This document shows positions 11,691-24,559 of a stretch of DNA of 64,000 bases, piece by piece; the first letter of the stretch is position 1, and every line of letters begins with the position of its first letter. A program made the translations under genes and the position numbers. The notes under the pieces are model-generated. The model worked only from the letters and a program-made list of their open reading frames with translations. It had not been told where the DNA came from and searched no databases. Source of the stretch: Datnioides undecimradiatus (lineage: Eukaryota > Chordata > Actinopteri > Lobotiformes > Datnioididae); assembly GCA_008933995.1 (NCBI GenBank), contig WARS01000036.1, positions 20,445,285-20,509,284 on the forward strand. Direction: 5' to 3'.

Positions 11691-13055
11691 TTTTTGATCA
11701 GCACGGTTAGTTTGCGAGCTGCCTGACCTAGAAATGCAGAAGAGGAAGCTTCTGTCTGAAACCTCAGGCAGTTAGAGTAGATGTGACTTTCCTTCAGCTG
11801 AGGGAACATGGGAGAGGAACATGAGAGGAACAGAAGGTGCCGTCAAGCCTCAGAGTGAATCCTGTGAATCAGAGCCTAAGGACTGTACTTTAATATAAAA
11901 CTCAAACAAAACCAACAGAAAATCTCAACAAAGGGCTCACAAACATTTTACTTTATTACATTTTGAAGTGTGTGACTTCATTTTGAGCTGAACAGACACT
12001 TCAAATCCGGTTTGACAAGAGGCTTTTTACATTATTTCAGACACAGTTCAGAAGATTCCTCCCTCACAGACGTTTTGTAAAAAGTTAGAATTTACCATAT
12101 TTAACAAAAGAGAAAACGAACACAGACAGCTAATTCCCTTACTAATGCATTTCTCGTCATTAAAGTTTAAAGTTCACATTGAAAGTCAGACAAAGTTAAG
12201 TCGAGTTAACGTCCCGTTTTCATTTTCAGGACACCTTTAACCTAAAAAACTCTCTTTGGACCTTCTGAAAGTTCATTTAACTCAATAAGTTTCTGAAGAA
12301 TCAAATCAAATTACTGACTTACTGGAGATGTTGTTTCATGTTTCATACGAAGCATTTGAAGCTGAGTCCCGACTTCAAACTGAGAAAAGGTTAATTGGAA
12401 GCAAATCAGATCGTACAAGAGGACTTTGAGTTACTGAAGTCATGACTCAGCCTCGGTTACCTTACGGTTAACGTCAGCCGTGTGTGCTGCAGGATGCACT
12501 GTGCAATGTGCTACTATCTGATCCTACTATCTAAAACAACAGATTGTTGAACTCCCATAAAAGCAGAAACAGCTTCCAGGCCGTATCAACATCTACTCAA
12601 TGATATAGCATCTTATTTCCATCCTTATATCCTTTTATATGCATAAAAGTGCATCTGTCAAAGTCAAACTTCATGTCTAGATGGTAAATCTATACTGATC
12701 TACGTTGTCATGGTAACCAAAATAAACATGTGGATAATAAACCCTGTGAAACAGTCGCAGTCTGATCAGGTTCAGGTAAAGATCATTGTTGAGTGCATCT
12801 GCAGGGAAGGAGAGACATAAGACCTGACCTGCGACCTGCAGCACTAGACTTTGGTGCATGCGCCGCAGTCTGTGATAACACGTCTGCAGTCACGTCACTT
12901 GCAGGCAGGTTGAAAAGACGGAGCTGGACCTCAGGTGTTTGTTTTGGTGTTCTGTGTGTGACGCACCTACACTTATCATCTGCACACTAGATTCTGTGTG
13001 AGTGTCTCTGCTCCATCTGCTGTCCTGTACGAATGCCTATAATGCTGCTGAATTT
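11691..13055. other. Non-coding spacer
   Basis: Unremarkable, A+T-leaning, with no repeats of note and no coding signal. Confidence 0.6.
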
Positions 13056-13071
13056 TATATATATATGTGTG

Positions 13072-13113
<42 letters not shown>
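13056..13113. repeat. Compound (TA)n-(TG)n-(TA)n-(CA)18 microsatellite
   Basis: TA run, TG run, TATATA, then CA to 13113. The junction GTGTGTATATACACAC is a perfect 16-bp palindrome, so the tract can extrude as a hairpin. Confidence 0.95.
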
Positions 13114-13115
<2 letters not shown>

Positions 13116-13602
13116 GCAGTCCATTTAGCATTTGGTTTATTTGATTTTAATGCAGAGCAGAAACTGTTTACCTTGATCTTTTCTGACGCCTTTGAAGTTT
13201 CCTTCCTTGATGAATAAACACATTTTATGCTGGATCAAAAACTGTTTCCCCGACCAGGCCTGATGAATTACACATTTTATAATGCTGCAAATAAAGCTCT
13301 AAGTCCTATGGAAAGCGCGGTTAATCTATCAAATATGCAGTACACTCATTTTAGGAACAATGGCGGGAAAGTAACGTGCATGTAAACACGGTCAGTGCAA
13401 GAACAAGCGACACACATGCAGCTATTGTGTCAAACCTATCCAGTTAGCACTCGTGCTACGTTCCCCTTTAGCATCTTTTTGCTCTACTGCTTTGATTTCC
13501 CGCCTTACAGCTACAGCCCTGATTCAACCCGGACCTTGATTGTTTCTGTCATGTGGAGCAGCAGAAGCAGCTGTTTTCAGTGAAAGAAGCTCTGATGAGC
13601 CC
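13114..13602. other. Non-coding spacer
   Basis: Nothing recognisable. Confidence 0.55.
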
Positions 13603-13680
13603 ACTGTCCGCTACCTGCTCAGCACCAAGCTGCAGATGGACAAAGGCAGCCACTAACTTGTAGCATTTAGCAGCTAAACC
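13603..13680 (+). mobile_element. Fragment of an old interspersed repeat (copy C)
   Basis: The segment beginning CGCTACCTGCTCAGCACC (from about 13608) and ending in GCATTTAGCAGCTAAA matches copy D at 32399-32487 in order and spacing. Its right end overlaps the block seen in copy A. TTAGCA-type words follow to about 13725. Confidence 0.5.
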
Positions 13681-13846
13681 TTTAGCAATTCGCAGCTAAC
13701 CACTTTTAGCATTTAGCCGATGTTTCTAACAGGAGATGCTGAGGATCAAAACCAGCTACTGCTCCTCCATCCACATGACTCCAAGTGCTAACGCTGCTGT
13801 GCGTCTGCTGGGTGTGTTAAAAGGAAACTGTTTCAAACATATCAGT

Positions 13847-13847
<1 letters not shown>

Positions 13848-13884
<37 letters not shown>
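13848..13884. repeat. (TG)18 microsatellite
   Basis: Pure TG run. Confidence 0.97.
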
Positions 13885-13887
<3 letters not shown>

Positions 13888-14049
13888 CACCTTCTGCTGC
13901 ACGAATCCACAAAGACAAACACAGAAAAGATGTATCCATGCATTTTTTAGCTAAAACCAATAAATGAGCTTTTCTGTCTCAAAGACAGTTTGCCTGTGAT
14001 TTTATAGCTGCATATTGCTATACAAAATGTGTGTGTAGGTGCAGCCATG

Positions 14050-14071
14050 GTGTGTGTGTGTGTGTGTGTGT
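14050..14071. repeat. (TG)11 microsatellite
   Basis: Pure TG run, 166 bp after the previous one. Confidence 0.97.
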
Positions 14072-17000
14072 AATACTTCAGTGAGGGCTGTAATGGTTCT
14101 TCATCCTGAGCGAGGTCTCAGGGTGAAGGGTGATCACAGCTCGTGCTCCTGTGGAGACAAAGTGAAATGCGAGTAAGCAAAACGCACCAAACTTTATAAT
14201 TTGCTCCACAGGGTCTGGGAGGCAATTAGGACGGGACGAGCTGATGAAACAGAACGTCCTTGTTGTCGGTGCAAACGGAGCACGGGGCGGATGGACTGAT
14301 GAGCCACAAACCACCAGAGGTCAAATGTGTTTTGATTCAGGGACAGTCACTGTTGCAGAGGCTATGCTGCTGTAAAGCGTGTTTTACTCTCTAATATGAA
14401 TCCAGAGCAGCTATGTCATATTGCTCTGTAGGTTCCTGCCTCCATTGTTTTGTTTTTACAGTCCAGCCGGACTCTTATCAGTAGTAGTTGCTCTCCTCGA
14501 ATACAAACCCAAAGCCATCAGACAAATAGAAACCGGTTCCATATCTGCTCCAACACATTGGCAATTCTATTTAGCGGGACAGATGCCCGGCCGACCGGTG
14601 CCAGAGAACCGGGGCCAAGGTTAAACCCAAAGCAAAGACTGAGCAGATTCCTGGGCGACATGTAAAGGTTTCATTTAGCGACGGCGACGGAGAAAATAAG
14701 TGACATGTTTTATGGGAGGTAAACGGTGAAACTGCATTTTCTAACAAGGAAAAACACTGAAACTGTCTGCCCCCGGGCCGAGGATGGATCGCCGCCCTGC
14801 CTTTTAACGGGATGTTTAGCAGAAGGTAACTCATTTTCCTCCGCTCAGTCTACTTTCTATTGATAAGAAGCAGGCTAACAAAAACTTCCTGCCTCTATAT
14901 ATACCTTGGTAAAGCAAACAGTGGTGTTTGTTGTGCCACTGGAAATAGAGAACGGCGTGTCTGTGTCTGCAGAGCGAGCCTCTCCAGCCTCAGATAGGGG
15001 CCACATCACAATGGTCACCAAAGGGCGGGTCTGTGAACGCTTCCCCAGACGAGCGACCGTCGACTGCCAACGTGCCGTTAAAACAACAAGAGACACACAA
15101 AGAGCACAAAGTTAAATGCAGAGAAGGTGTTGATTCGTCAAACACGCTCGTCTAAAAAAAGAAAAACCCGCATTAACAAACGCAGCTCTCGATTATTTAC
15201 AATGTTTTATTGATCATTATGTGAATAATTGAGGTGGAACTTCCGACTTACGGGAAAACGACTCCGGAGTGCTGCTTTATCGATCCTGAGAGCAGACTGA
15301 AGTTTGCCTGTTGTCGATGCACAGGCTCCACTTCGCTGCACTGATGGAAGCAAAAAGAAATAAATGTCTGTGAAGAGGAAAACTGCGGTTCGGGTTGTTA
15401 ACATGTTTGACTGAAGCGTTGTGAGGCTGCAAACAGCTTTTAGCTCACGGGGTGAAATGGCAATCGCTAAATCTTTGCTCCGACTCCAGATCTGGGTCTT
15501 TTCAGTTTGGAAATGTCAAATCCAGAGTGATGGAAGTGCATCAGGGCTACTGGCATCACAACGATCTGCAGACGAGCGCCGAACGTGACGCTTTCTGCTG
15601 AAACGTCAGGGAGAGGCAAAGCTGGGAGACCAGCATATAAAGTTACTACCACCAACACTGTTATTACAGGAACAGCAAATCTGATCAAACCTGATGTTAA
15701 AAGTGCAGACAGGCCATCTTAAGAATCTGATTTGAGTGCAGTTTGAAGCAAACTTATAGGATATAGGATAGGAAAAAGGCTGCAGCTGAGAGTGAAGAAG
15801 CGTGAAAGTGGGAAAAGTTCAGCTCACAGGGTCTCACCTCACTGTAAACCCTCATATCTCAGGGTCAGGACTTGCTTTTCAGTGCAGTGCCTCAGGTCAG
15901 TGCACGTTTCTTTATTTGCTTCTGTGAAACGAGAGAGATGTTACATGCCTTTGTCAAATCACGGAGTGGTTATGTTTAAGGTAAGACCACAGCTAATTCC
16001 CCGGCCGCGCCCACTTATTTAATTAGACTCTCCGCGCTTAAAAAACAACAAACTCTCCGTCGTTTGTCAGACAATCCAACGTCTTCACACACAGTAAAGC
16101 GCGGGGGCCGACGCGTCCTCCACCATGTTGTGTTTGCAGCCGTTTGTTGACTGTTTACCCAGGTTTGGACTGGATGATTCACCAGCCTGTTGTCTGCTTC
16201 AGGTTTATCCATCTAAGTCGCTTTTAATTAGATTTTTATTTCATTTTATTCGGCTTCAGTGTTTTGAGTTTTGAGAATACATAAGTTCTGAGTTTAAATA
16301 TCAGTTGAGGAAGACTTAATTACAACTCTTGGTACAATGCCTGACTGGAGTAATAATAACATTTTCCAAAAACACCCTTTCTGGCTTTCTGGCAGACGGC
16401 AGACTCCCTCATTTTAGTCAGAAAACTCTGACACAACACTGACATTGTTAAAGATGAGCAGGAGGATTAAAACGCAGCACACATCACAAAACTGTCCTTT
16501 TGTTTTGGCTCAGATGTCTCAAACTGACTCGTGTTAGCGGTGCTGTATTACTGACACGCGAGCACGGTCTGCGCGACTTTTCATACACTTTCCTGAACAA
16601 GAACACAAAAAAGGTATTTGCGAGACAGATGCACAGCCACAAACAATCCTCAGATCATGTAATGACTGCAGGGAGGAAGCACAGTGTCCCTTTATGTGGC
16701 TCAAAGAGCTGAAGCCTTCTGGTAACTACTCCCACTCTTACTACTGCTGGTGTTAGGATGACATTAGGGACATCAAACAGAGGAGAACACAAAGCTGCTG
16801 CACTTAAACTGCTGCAGCTGACAGTGAGCATTATAGAAATATCATAAAACACAATGAAAACTTCAAAATCCTCAATTATATTCAGTTTATTTCATATTCA
16901 GATGAAGCCATTAAATGTTAGGCTACTCCAGCTGACTTAAAGCTGACAATAAACCTGATTCAGAGGGGAATAACCACTGCTCAAATAAGCAAACAGCAGA

Positions 17001-17329
17001 TATGAAGCCTTGTTAGTTTGAACCAAACCTGAACCATCAGGTCTCCGATCTTGAAGATGTGACTCTCAGCTTGAAAAAGCCTGTTTGCAACGCTCAGTGT
17101 TAGAATTGCAATGGCATGTTCTGTCTTTGTCTGCAATGAGTCGAAGCTTCTCTGTGTGCAAAATGAATGAAATACAAAGGTGAAGTTGAGCGATGAGCTG
17201 CTGAGTTTCTGTGTCTCTGTACGCCCGTGCTCTGAGCGCCGCCTGAATCAGTGCTGGTCCTGAATGCGACTGAGATTACAGCAGCAGGTTTAATGATAAA
17301 GCAGCAGCGCGCACAACGGCCCTGACTTT
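14072..17329. other. Non-coding spacer with weak CNE-like patches
   Basis: No gene. Patches of CNE-like texture lie at about 14490-14660, at 14930-15110 and at 15970-16050 (ATTTAATTAGAC near 16016). The remainder is plain single-copy-looking DNA. Confidence 0.45.
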
Positions 17330-17339
17330 AAACCGCTGG

Positions 17340-17600
17340 ACTGCTGAAAAAGCACTAATGCTAAGCTCGGCAAGCTAAACTGGAGTCTGCCTGTTTGCTG
17401 AGTCTATCTGCTGTTAAGTTGACTCAATACGAATCCATACGATTTAGTGTTGGACGCTTGGTGACCTAATGAATGATTGCACCACTAATTAGCACGCTAC
17501 TGTAGCTGGAAAGCTAACTGCTAGCACAGTAGCCTTCTGGGAACAAGCTAGCACCATCAGTTCTAATAGCTTAGTCGCTAACAGTTTATTTTACGGGCAT
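17340..17600. repeat. GCTA/TAGC-rich simple sequence
   Basis: Dense GCTAA, GCTAGC and AGCTA words around 17340-17390 and 17490-17580. This low-complexity type is common in the window (also about 13660-13725, 29930-30020, 47578-47597 and 56480-56510). Confidence 0.5.
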
Positions 17601-18699
17601 GTTGCTACCATCAATCTAGTTTCTGTCTACTGTCTACATACATTTCTAAACTGTGAAGCAGTTGGTGCTGATGGAGTGAATACAGAGGAGAAAAATGTCA
17701 AGTGGGTGATGATTTATGGCTAATAAGCTACGATAGCATCTGTCAGGACGGTTTACTGAGGGTAAATGGAACAAATTCAAAGTTAACTGAAGTCGAGCAT
17801 GATTCATAATTCAAAAACTGCAGATTCTGATGCAGTAAAAGCACCAGTCTGCAGGATTTAGGGGCAACTAGTGAAGCTGCAACCAGTTCCAGCCCCGTCA
17901 GAGAACCTGTGGTGGAAAATGGTTTGTCCATTCAGGGCTACTGTAGAAAGACTCTTTCAAGCGCTCATTCTAAGGTAATGAAGGTCAGGTGAATATGCAG
18001 CAATGAAAATAAAATCATGAGTTATTAGTTTGGTTTGAGTTTGCCTCACACGGTGTGACCTTTTCTCCGGAGTCTGGCAGAGCTTCTGAACCAGCCCCAG
18101 TTTTTTCTTTTTCTGAGATAAGTTTGTCGATGAAAATCCAATAAATCACCGTTACAACCGCCGCTGCAAAATATCTTATATTTATGTCGGCGTGTGCATG
18201 CAAACGTCCCTCCGCGGCGCGTCTGGACAGCTCTTATCATTCAGTCAGGGGTGTGTGACAGGGGCCGGGTCGCGGGGGAGGACGTGTAACTCATTTCCAG
18301 ATAATGGCAGGGTTCTGTCTCCCCTCGCTGTCGTAGCGGGCCCAATTCGCCAACTCATCAATCCACTCGCAGACACACCACGCCCCCGCAAGCCCTCAGT
18401 TCACTTATCACCCCAAAACCACCACAGTGCACTCTAAATAACTGCTTTCCTGCACTAATCTGTTCCAATCCCCCACAATGCCTTTCATCCTCTGCATCAA
18501 GTCCCTTCCTTCCATCTTTTTGTTGTTTTTCCTTAACAGAGCCTCCCGTGATAACGGCCTTGCCACAGCGGACCAAATGCTTCACTCCTCCCGTTTTCAT
18601 CTCCCCGGCACCGCGGCTTAGTTATATGTGAGATATGTGGCAAATGTCTGGTGATGAATTCAGAAGTTGGTGGGTGGAGGAGGGATGGACTGAGGACGG
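17601..18699. other. Non-coding spacer, partly CpG-rich
   Basis: About 18190-18400 is CpG-enriched, with GC-rich words such as CCGCGGCGCG near 18212. No coding signal. Confidence 0.5.
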
Positions 18700-19150
18700 C
18701 GGAGGGAATTTGATCTCCATGGGTGGTCGGCCCTGTTTAAACTGACCTCCGGCTTAATGAGGATAACTAACAAGCCTCTGGATTACGGGGGGGGGGGGGG
18801 GGGGGAGCTGGGGGAAAATATGCAGATGCTCGTGGCGTTGGTCGCCCGGCAGATCTCGGAGCAAGCGAGTATGACGGCCACATTAGGAGGGAATGTAACA
18901 GCGGGGCTATGGTTACTGTATGGCCCAGCTCGGCTGCCACTTTGCGTTTGCGAGCAGCGCTGAGCAGACACCCTACTTTGATTAAAGGTGTTTATACTGG
19001 CCATCTGATCCAGTGTGACAATAGGCCTGGGTCCGACTCTAACCCGAAGCCAAACACGGGCTAATGAGGACCAGGCCGGGCCGGCCTCCCTCTCCTCTGT
19101 AAATGTGACATTGTGAATCAGGCTCACAGCGCCTGACAGAAATAGCCTGC
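18700..19150. promoter_or_regulatory. Candidate conserved non-coding element flanking a poly-G run
   Basis: CNE-like texture on both sides of a G19 run: GGCTTAATGAGG near 18751 to the left, and balanced CpG-containing sequence to about 19130 on the right. The short open frames here have no family resemblance. Confidence 0.4.
18787..18805 (+). repeat. G19 homopolymer
   Basis: Nineteen uninterrupted G residues, followed five bases later by another G5 run. Such tracts form G-quadruplexes and are often mis-sized in assemblies. Confidence 0.95.
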
Positions 19151-19299
19151 GCTCGCCGGGTCACCCTTTTTCTTTTTTTAATTCACTTCTCCCCTTTTGT
19201 CCCAGTGGTCAACGGGATTAGCGTTTCTGTCCGGGCACCCTGAGGGCGCTCACTGGATCGTTCGCTGCCACGAGCATGTGTTGACCCTACTTTTGGCTC

Positions 19300-19470
19300 A
19301 GTAAGGCTTCAGGGAGCAGTGATGCAATCAGGAAGTGATGTCGAGAATTAGCAGCATCTAACGTTTCAGCGCCATTGATCCCGCGGCTTTTGAAAATGAT
19401 AGTATGGTGATCCGAAGTAATTTGTTATGTTATACAATCTCAACCGATCCTGATGTTTGACATCTGCTTC
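19300..19470. promoter_or_regulatory. Candidate conserved non-coding element
   Basis: Contains ATTGATCC near 19373 and an AAGTAATTTGTTATG word near 19416, with no repeats. Confidence 0.4.
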
Positions 19471-19739
19471 TTTTCAAAGACTTTTTCTTTTTTTACCCCC
19501 TCTTTCACGGGAGGAATGAGAGTGGGAGGGGAAGCGCAGGAGGTTCAGGAATGTTTCCACAGCCAATGGTATCCGAGCTCGAGCCTCGCTAACAGCGCTA
19601 GACACGAACGTCCACATGAGTAAAGAGCCAGAGAGGTAGTAATATAATCGTGGAGTTCTGACTTCCCATCTCGACGTCCAGCTTCACATCAACCACAGCG
19701 GCATGAAAATCAGGCTTGGACGGATGAAAGGCTAACACA

Positions 19740-20110
19740 GGTCGTAACCGGGGTCAGGCATGCGGGCGCAGCCTCAGCGCAGCCTCAGCGCACCCAGGCC
19801 TTGTTTGTTCCAATCCAACATTTGTAACCGCATATCTGACGCGGAGCTCGCCGCATTACAAATTATCTCTCTTGCAGTCGTGTCTAATGCGTTTTTAATA
19901 ATATATTCGCCTCATCAGCATCTCACCTCTCGGGGCAGGCCTGTGTACTCTAAATGGGCAAAGAAGAGGGGGCCAGACAAATAGCTTTTAAGAGGTCTTA
20001 GCGAGGAACGATGGCGGGGGAAGAAATATGGCTCAGCAAAATTAGATCCACCCGGAAAAAAAACAAAAAGGAACCAAAGCAAAAAGTGTGGAACTTGCAT
20101 TAGTTCAGAT
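19740..20110. promoter_or_regulatory. Candidate conserved non-coding element
   Basis: Begins with a two-copy 11-bp repeat (GCGCAGCCTCA, from 19766). AATTATC lies at 19861-19867, an AT-rich TTTTTAATAATATATTC word near 19892, and CAGACA near 19974. No open frame of note. Confidence 0.45.
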
Positions 20111-20859
20111 GTAATGTAAAGGAGGGAGCAGCCTCATGAATCACCGCTCGGCACTTCGTTTTACATTTCACACATGCAGCTTTGGATCCAACAGCCTTGT
20201 TCCATTTAATAAAATGAGAAAGTCCCTTTTTATATAATCACAGACTGGCATCCGATGAATATCAGTACAGCAAATATATTAAAAGAAACTAAAAATGCCT
20301 CCCAGAGTGCAGCTTTAATGCATTAAGTGAATGTTAATGCCATAATAAGGAAATGTCCTCACACTTTTCAAATGAAGTCAGCTCAAAGCAACCAAACGCA
20401 CAGTTACAGCTCCACCAACCAGCTTTATCTCACCGGGGATATTTACTTTGTGATTTGGGATAAATCAGGTAAAATCTCTTTGTTTCATTCCTCACCACGG
20501 TGTTTTGCAGCCTGAATCAAACCACAGGCCGTGTGACTCCTTGCCTGTTTTGTTTCACATGGCTGCCAATCACACGTTTGTGCAGAACAAAAACACGACA
20601 CCGCCTGGACTGGAGAAAAACCTTTTCACTGAGCTTCATCCAGGCAGCGATTATGCTTCCTGCAAACTGCGCTGACGAAACTATTTAGTGATGAATAAAC
20701 ATCATTTTTATGGATCCAAATGTTTTCCTAAAGAGGCGTGAAAGGAAAAGGTTATTTGGCTTAATTCTCCCAGGCAAACCGAGAGCCCCAGATTAGCCAG
20801 ATTGAGTTTAAGTGGTGTATTTAAAAGCTACCACTTCCAACCCTCCTCATCCCTCACTC
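20111..20859. other. Non-coding spacer
   Basis: Nothing recognisable. Two adjacent short open frames (20327-20688) are chance. Confidence 0.5.
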
Positions 20860-21360
20860 TGAATATGACGCTGAAATGGCGGCTTTAGGCAACTTATTGA
20901 CCCCTATTGACCTCAACAATCCAATCACAACGTGGGAAACAAACAAAGGGGTGCTAAGTGCCAAACATATGGGCTACAAATAGGGGCAAAATGGCATTAG
21001 CCAGCCACACAGGGTCAGCCCAGCCATTAGGCCGGATCCCAAATATCCCCCATCGCTCTTCCAATTAAGCCGTCAAAGTGGGGCAGATGGTTGTGACGCT
21101 ATCGGGGTGCCGCGCTGCCCTCGTGCCCACATCTCGTACCCTCTCTCAACCATCCATCACTGGAGGAGCTCTAATTAGCTTGTTATTCTGCCATGCAAAC
21201 TATTCCAAGCTTGTGAAAAGGCCTCCTCATGTTTTGAATGACAGGGAAAGCATTGAGAGAGGGCAAATGGGAGGAGGAGAGGAAAGCCAATCACTGTGTG
21301 CAGAATGGCATTTGAATAGCCTTTTCAGCACACTACAGCAGCAATTATAGTCCCCCTTTA
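20860..21360. promoter_or_regulatory. Strong candidate conserved non-coding element (about 500 bp)
   Basis: Dense transcription-factor-like words: TTGACC twice 10 bp apart (20897 and 20907), ACAAAG (Sox-type) at 20943, CCAATTAAG near 21061, CAGATG E-box at 21084-21089, the palindrome CTAATTAG at 21171-21178, ATGCAAA (POU-type) at 21193-21199, and CAATTATAG near 21342. No simple repeats and no credible open frame. By texture this is the best enhancer candidate in the window. Confidence 0.5.
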
Positions 21361-22659
21361 GACTTCCTGCCAGGGTATTTTTCTTGGTTGTTTCTTCATC
21401 AAAATGGTGCCATCAATTGACAAGTTAAGCCTGACAGAATAAAAGAGCGTGTGAAAGAGGTCAAAGGAGTCATTTCTTCTGAGCTGAATGTCATCGCTGG
21501 GGAAATGGAAAAGCGTTTGGTTCAGGCAAAGGTTAAACAATTTCAGTAACTGTCAATGCAAACACTTATTGGGTTATACAAGTCGGTGGTATTATCCAAC
21601 GACTGACCAACAGTCTTTTGTGTGAGCATTGTACAACCTCGCACAATCTGTGCAGCGGTAGGACAGCACTTACTGACACGGTCAAGTGGATGAAGTACGG
21701 ATCTTACTCCGCTGACGCCACTGCCAGGGCATCTCAGGCGCCTTAAGCCAAGACGTAACACGTATTACTTCTCTGCTAAGCTAGGCTAGTCGCCTATTAG
21801 CAATGTTTTTATGATTGAATTAAGCTGCTTTTTAATATGTGCTAAACAATAAGCATGTAACTGACATTATTACATTAAAAACCTAGTTTTAATTTGCTTT
21901 TATTGATAAAAAACTGCACCTTTTAATTGAATATCTGTTTTAGATCCATCGACAACAAGTTAGATACGGCATCTTATCTTAATCCGGTTTAGAGTCAACA
22001 TGTTGTAGCTTTGCAGAGCAGCATTGTGCTCGTCGTGGAGCTGTCTCTGATGCTCACTGTATACATGCGGGGTATGTTTTCACGTTTTCATCCATTCAAC
22101 AGGACTAATTAGTTTCACTTGACTGTCAGCAACATAAGCTGATTATTACATAATGACCGCGCATTTGCATTAATCCTAAAATACAGATTATGCGGCTCTA
22201 ATGTATTTGGACCATAAATGTGCGATCGTACACATTAATTCCAGCGTTGTGTAACCTGGGTGGGTTTCCTCATGTTGCGCCTGTGCTCTTGCAGCCGTTT
22301 GTGCTCTTTGAATTGCAAACTTTAGACAAATTGGATATTTGCGATCAGATTGGAAACTTTCTCTTCTAGCAGCACAACCTTGAGCTTTTCCCGCAGATAT
22401 ACAATGACACCGCCTGCACCTCGCCTCCACACATGACGCCTCTACAGATGCCCTCTTTCCTCTGATAATCTTGTAGCTCTAGCCTGACACAGCAGGTTGC
22501 CCCATGCTGCTTATTTTCCTCCCATCTTTCATTATCTCCCTCTGTTTCCCTGGACTGAGACTCTGCCAACATATCCAATCTGCCCTCCTGCTCCACGCGT
22601 GTCTGCAGAGCTGAGTCCTTGTCGGTCAGCACGCAGTCCCGAAAGAGGTTCGCCGTCCC
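21361..22659. other. Non-coding spacer
   Basis: No gene. A+T-rich around 21780-21960. No repeats. Confidence 0.5.
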
Positions 22660-22800
22660 TCTCCCCCAGTGAGCGGGGTTACATCTCGAGCTGTGGGATA
22701 CGTCGAATTACCGCGGCATCCAACGTGCAGCACCTGGCGAATTGGGACCTAATAGCTGTCTTTGTTTACATCCATCCACCCTCAGGTTGTTTTCTTTACT
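22660..22800. promoter_or_regulatory. Candidate conserved non-coding element
   Basis: GAATTACCGCGG near 22705, CACCTG near 22731 (ZEB/E-box type) and a canonical Fox word TTTGTTTAC at 22761-22769. Confidence 0.35.
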
Positions 22801-23339
22801 GTCGCACCAAGAAGAAGAGGTGACAAAGGTTTCACACACTTGGGCTGCAAAAGTCTGAAACAGTTTGATTCGTCTTGTAACATCGGACCGTGGTGAGGGA
22901 CTTGTTGGTGTTTAAGCCAGAAACACTGATGTACCTTACAGCCCCTCCTCAAAATGCAGCACGTGGATCTATTTGCTTTCCTGGTTTGGCCTCTGCCAAC
23001 CCAGCTGCATGGCTAACTGAGCTAACTTGCTAACGTAACATCATGAAGGTCCATCAGTTGAAGGTGATGCAACATTCCCTGTCATCAAACCGACCTCCAT
23101 ATCCATAAGCTATGATCCAAATCAGTGAATAAAGTTAAAGTATGTGTTTTCTTGTCATTGTTGGGTCAGAAACCTGGGTACAAGTGACGCGTGGAGCGAG
23201 ACACGTGATAAAAACACTTTGACACTTGGGGACAATAAATTCTGGCAAATGCCCCTAACGAGCAGCTCTCCAGATGTTATACTGTATAGGAGCGTGGTGT
23301 GGAACGATGGAGGGGAGATGTATGGGTTCATGGTGTAAT
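22801..23339. other. Non-coding spacer
   Basis: Nothing recognisable before about 23180. CNE-like texture begins near 23220. Confidence 0.45.
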
Positions 23340-23680
23340 TAGCCTTGCAGGTCACACTACTGGCATTTAATTGAGTGACATTACAAACCAGACCCCTGCG
23401 TCAGTTCGTGCACTGTGTGTGTGTATGTGTGTGTGTGTGTGTGAGCATAATGTAAATGGGACTCATTTGGCCTGCAGCGGTGAGGCAGGTGGTGCTGGCG
23501 TCGCAGGTGCGCTACTTGAACCGTGTCACCGTGAATTTCCTGTCTCCACGATCGCAAGATGGCCGCTCTCCATCAAAAACACCAGTGGGGCCCTCTTTTC
23601 TTTATATTTCATTGCTTCTCGCGCTATATTGTTTCCCAATAAAAGAGGTCGCTGAAGACAGCGCCTGATTTGTGAGACAA
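23340..23680. promoter_or_regulatory. Candidate conserved element with a YY1-type site
   Basis: Flanks the TG tract at 23414-23443. The right half holds AAGATGGCCG at 23556-23565, the classical YY1 core, with CpG-containing sequence around it. Open frames of 70-94 codons overlap in different frames and are not convincing. Confidence 0.35.
23414..23443. repeat. (TG)15 microsatellite, one interruption
   Basis: TG run interrupted once by TA near 23424. Confidence 0.95.
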
Positions 23681-23989
23681 GTGACCAGTGACCTCATGGT
23701 TTTGGCTCTGCGCACTGATTCATGCCAAGAACTTGCTTCACGCACGGGTGCAAGTTCAGTGACTAATGTTTACAGTAGAGGAACCCGAAATGTGCAAAAC
23801 GTATTTCTTGAAAATGTGAGCAAGCCTGCCGTCTGTGAAAGCAACAAGCTCAGGGCAAGGTTGGACATTACAAGGTCCTTGGTGACGGCTATTAAACGGA
23901 GATGCAATAACCTTCATGACGGAGCTCATATTCATGTTCCAGATTAAAGCTAAAAGTGGCTGCTAGACATGAGCGCCGCTGAGAAATGT

Positions 23990-24200
23990 ATGATTCACTG
24001 CCCACGTCAGGGAATACAGGAGATTCATTTACATTTTCCATCCAGGCCTCATTGTTATTCTGCTTATCCATTAATGCATCAACCTCATTACGGCTCCATC
24101 TTTAAGTCGCAGCTTTATAAGAGACTAACAAAAGTTGGAAATCAATTACAACTGGAGATAATAAACTGAAACGGGGGAGCCAGTAAGAAAGCCTCTTAAA
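23990..24200. promoter_or_regulatory. Candidate conserved non-coding element
   Basis: ATTAATGCAT at 24070-24079 (homeodomain/POU type) and several TTAT/TCATTA words, without repeats. Confidence 0.4.
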
Positions 24201-24559
24201 TTGCTAACTGTCAAACTAACAGACAAAGGTTGCTGGAGGTAATGAAAATATAATAACCTGTCATTTAGAAAGCACCTTAGCAGACGAAGTTATAAAACGA
24301 CTCTTAGTGTAGAGAAATAAACTGCTGTGCATGTAGAAGCCAACGCAGCAGTAGGACAATGACGTGCCATTTGAAATAAAAGCACACAGACAATATTTAT
24401 GTTTGTGCATTTGTATGCATGCATCATATCAGTGCAACAGTCAAAGGAAGCTGAATATTATGCTCTTTTTAAATGTTCATATCTGGATGCCTTGGTTAAC
24501 TTGCATTGTAGGATGGTGATCAGAGCCAGAGGAGAGGCTAAGTTGGTAATATGATCAGG

